A stretch of DNA of 64,000 nt from positions 85,851,525 to 85,915,524 of the forward strand of contig CM043958.1 of assembly GCA_014529385.2 (NCBI GenBank). Reading direction: 5' to 3'. Numbering within the stretch: the first letter of the stretch is position 1; each line of letters starts with the position of its first letter. This document shows positions 63,382 through 64,000 of this stretch, in pieces. The notes under the pieces were generated by a model. That model saw only the letters and a list, made by a program, of their open reading frames with translations, did not search any database and was not told the DNA's origin. The translations under genes were made by a program, and so were the position numbers. The stretch is from Adiantum capillus-veneris. Lineage: Eukaryota > Streptophyta > Polypodiopsida > Polypodiales > Pteridaceae.

Positions 63382-64000
63382 TGTCACGAGGCGGGCACCA
63401 CGTGCCAATAGAAAAGAACAAACTGAACAAACTTTTAGCACTTCAATAACAACTGAACTAAAAGAGAGAGACGACACGTGACACGGAGTGGCGGAATTCC
63501 ACCCCAGAGAGTATTGGCCCCAAACCTTGGCGCCCCTTTCGGTATTTCTTTATATTGCATCATCAAAGTACAAGCCGATACTCCAGACTCTGCACCTTCT
63601 CCAAGAAGCATGCCAGAGAATGAGCCCTAGCATCATATTTAAAGGCCCTTGTTAAAGGGCCTTGGCCTAAAAAGCAGTTACAGTAAAAAGCTTTTAAAAC
63701 TCAAAAGCTTCTGGTCCAAAAGCAAAGCCAAAAACTGCCACCGTAAATCACAGAAATCCGTAGAGCTTGCCACGTCATCAACCAGCGCAAAACACGAAAA
63801 TCTGCCCTTAGGGTTAGGGGTAGGGTTTCTGCAGTTTTAGGGTTTTTGGTAACAGAATTAGGGTTTGCAGGTTTTAGGGTTAGGGTTTCCAGAATTAGGT
63901 TTTCAGCAGTTAGGGTTTCTGGCAGAAATTAGGGTTTGCAGGTTTTAGGGTTAGGGTTTCCAGAATTAGGGTTTCAGCAGTTAGGGTTTCTAGCAGAAAT
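63382..64000 (-). repeat. C5 5' LTR, partial
   Basis: Starts TGTCACGAGGCGGGCACC on the plus strand and matches 60685 onward. Telomere-like units begin at about 63807 and continue to the end of the window. Confidence 0.9.

Larger units (their letters stand above)
60685..64000 (-). mobile_element. LTR element C5, non-autonomous, continues past the window
   Basis: The 3' LTR is 60685-61416 (732 bp) with its purine tract at 61417-61428. The internal region is 61429-63369. The primer site, with plus strand CCTCATACCAC, is at 63371-63381, and the 5' LTR starts at 63382 and runs off the window. The internal part has no gag or pol, only repeats. The LTRs match C1 except for large telomere-like insertions. 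Confidence 0.85.

Overview
The window looks like nuclear DNA of a land plant with a large, retroelement-rich genome. The evidence is a split gene whose exons fit plant NOC3, degenerate TTTAGGG-type telomere-like motifs, chromodomain Ty3/Gypsy elements, CCHC-type LINEs and a Penelope-like reverse transcriptase. The element mix would suit a fern, lycophyte or other plant with giant introns, but the species cannot be named from the sequence.

The only host gene I can support is NOC3 (nucleolar complex protein 3, 60S ribosome assembly) on the minus strand. Nine exons are visible: 42484-42237, 42145-41937, 35786-35684, 2552-2389, 2308-2170, 2098-1937, 1163-1030, 888-544 and 444-299. Every junction keeps the reading frame. 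Small introns of 71-141 bp, and one of 773 bp, sit beside introns of 6.15 kb, 33.1 kb and, upstream of the first visible exon, more than 21.5 kb. Both ends of the gene lie outside the window.

The 33.1 kb intron (2553-35683) is a nest of insertions with readable target-site duplications (TSDs). A LINE relic (2890-3598 and 33152-34660, minus) was split by LTR element A1 (3604-33146, TSD GCCGA). A1 was hit by a Penelope-like element (5663-7974) and by a same-family element A2 in reverse (9301-20284, TSD GATTA). A full-length LINE with both ORFs (9523-16285, 16-bp TSD) lies inside an A2 LTR. The 3' LTR of A1 was broken by chromovirus B1 (21458-33130, minus), which was in turn split by its relative B2 (24659-28942, plus). 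The 6.15 kb intron holds a 5'-truncated Penelope tail, a rearranged LINE, an ORF1-only LINE and long CT microsatellites.

From 42.5 kb to the right edge a second nest fills the upstream intron. A LINE fragment is followed by gypsy element C3 (from 43513), which was hit by C1 (44633-58709, minus, TSD GCGGA). C1 holds the opposite-strand element C4 (45698 to about 58446), whose gag was hit by a Copia-type element (47325-49936, TSD TATTG) and whose RT was hit by A3 (51311-56394, TSD CTACA). The last part (60685-64000) is C5, a non-autonomous minus element whose LTRs carry telomere-like repeats.

Most notable are the very long NOC3 introns, LTR family A (three copies with gag-protease traces and an unrecognised second protein, but no RT or integrase), the Penelope RT relic, an ORF1-only LINE, and telomere-like arrays and 67-bp purine-tract repeats in C5. 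Nearly all element genes are broken.
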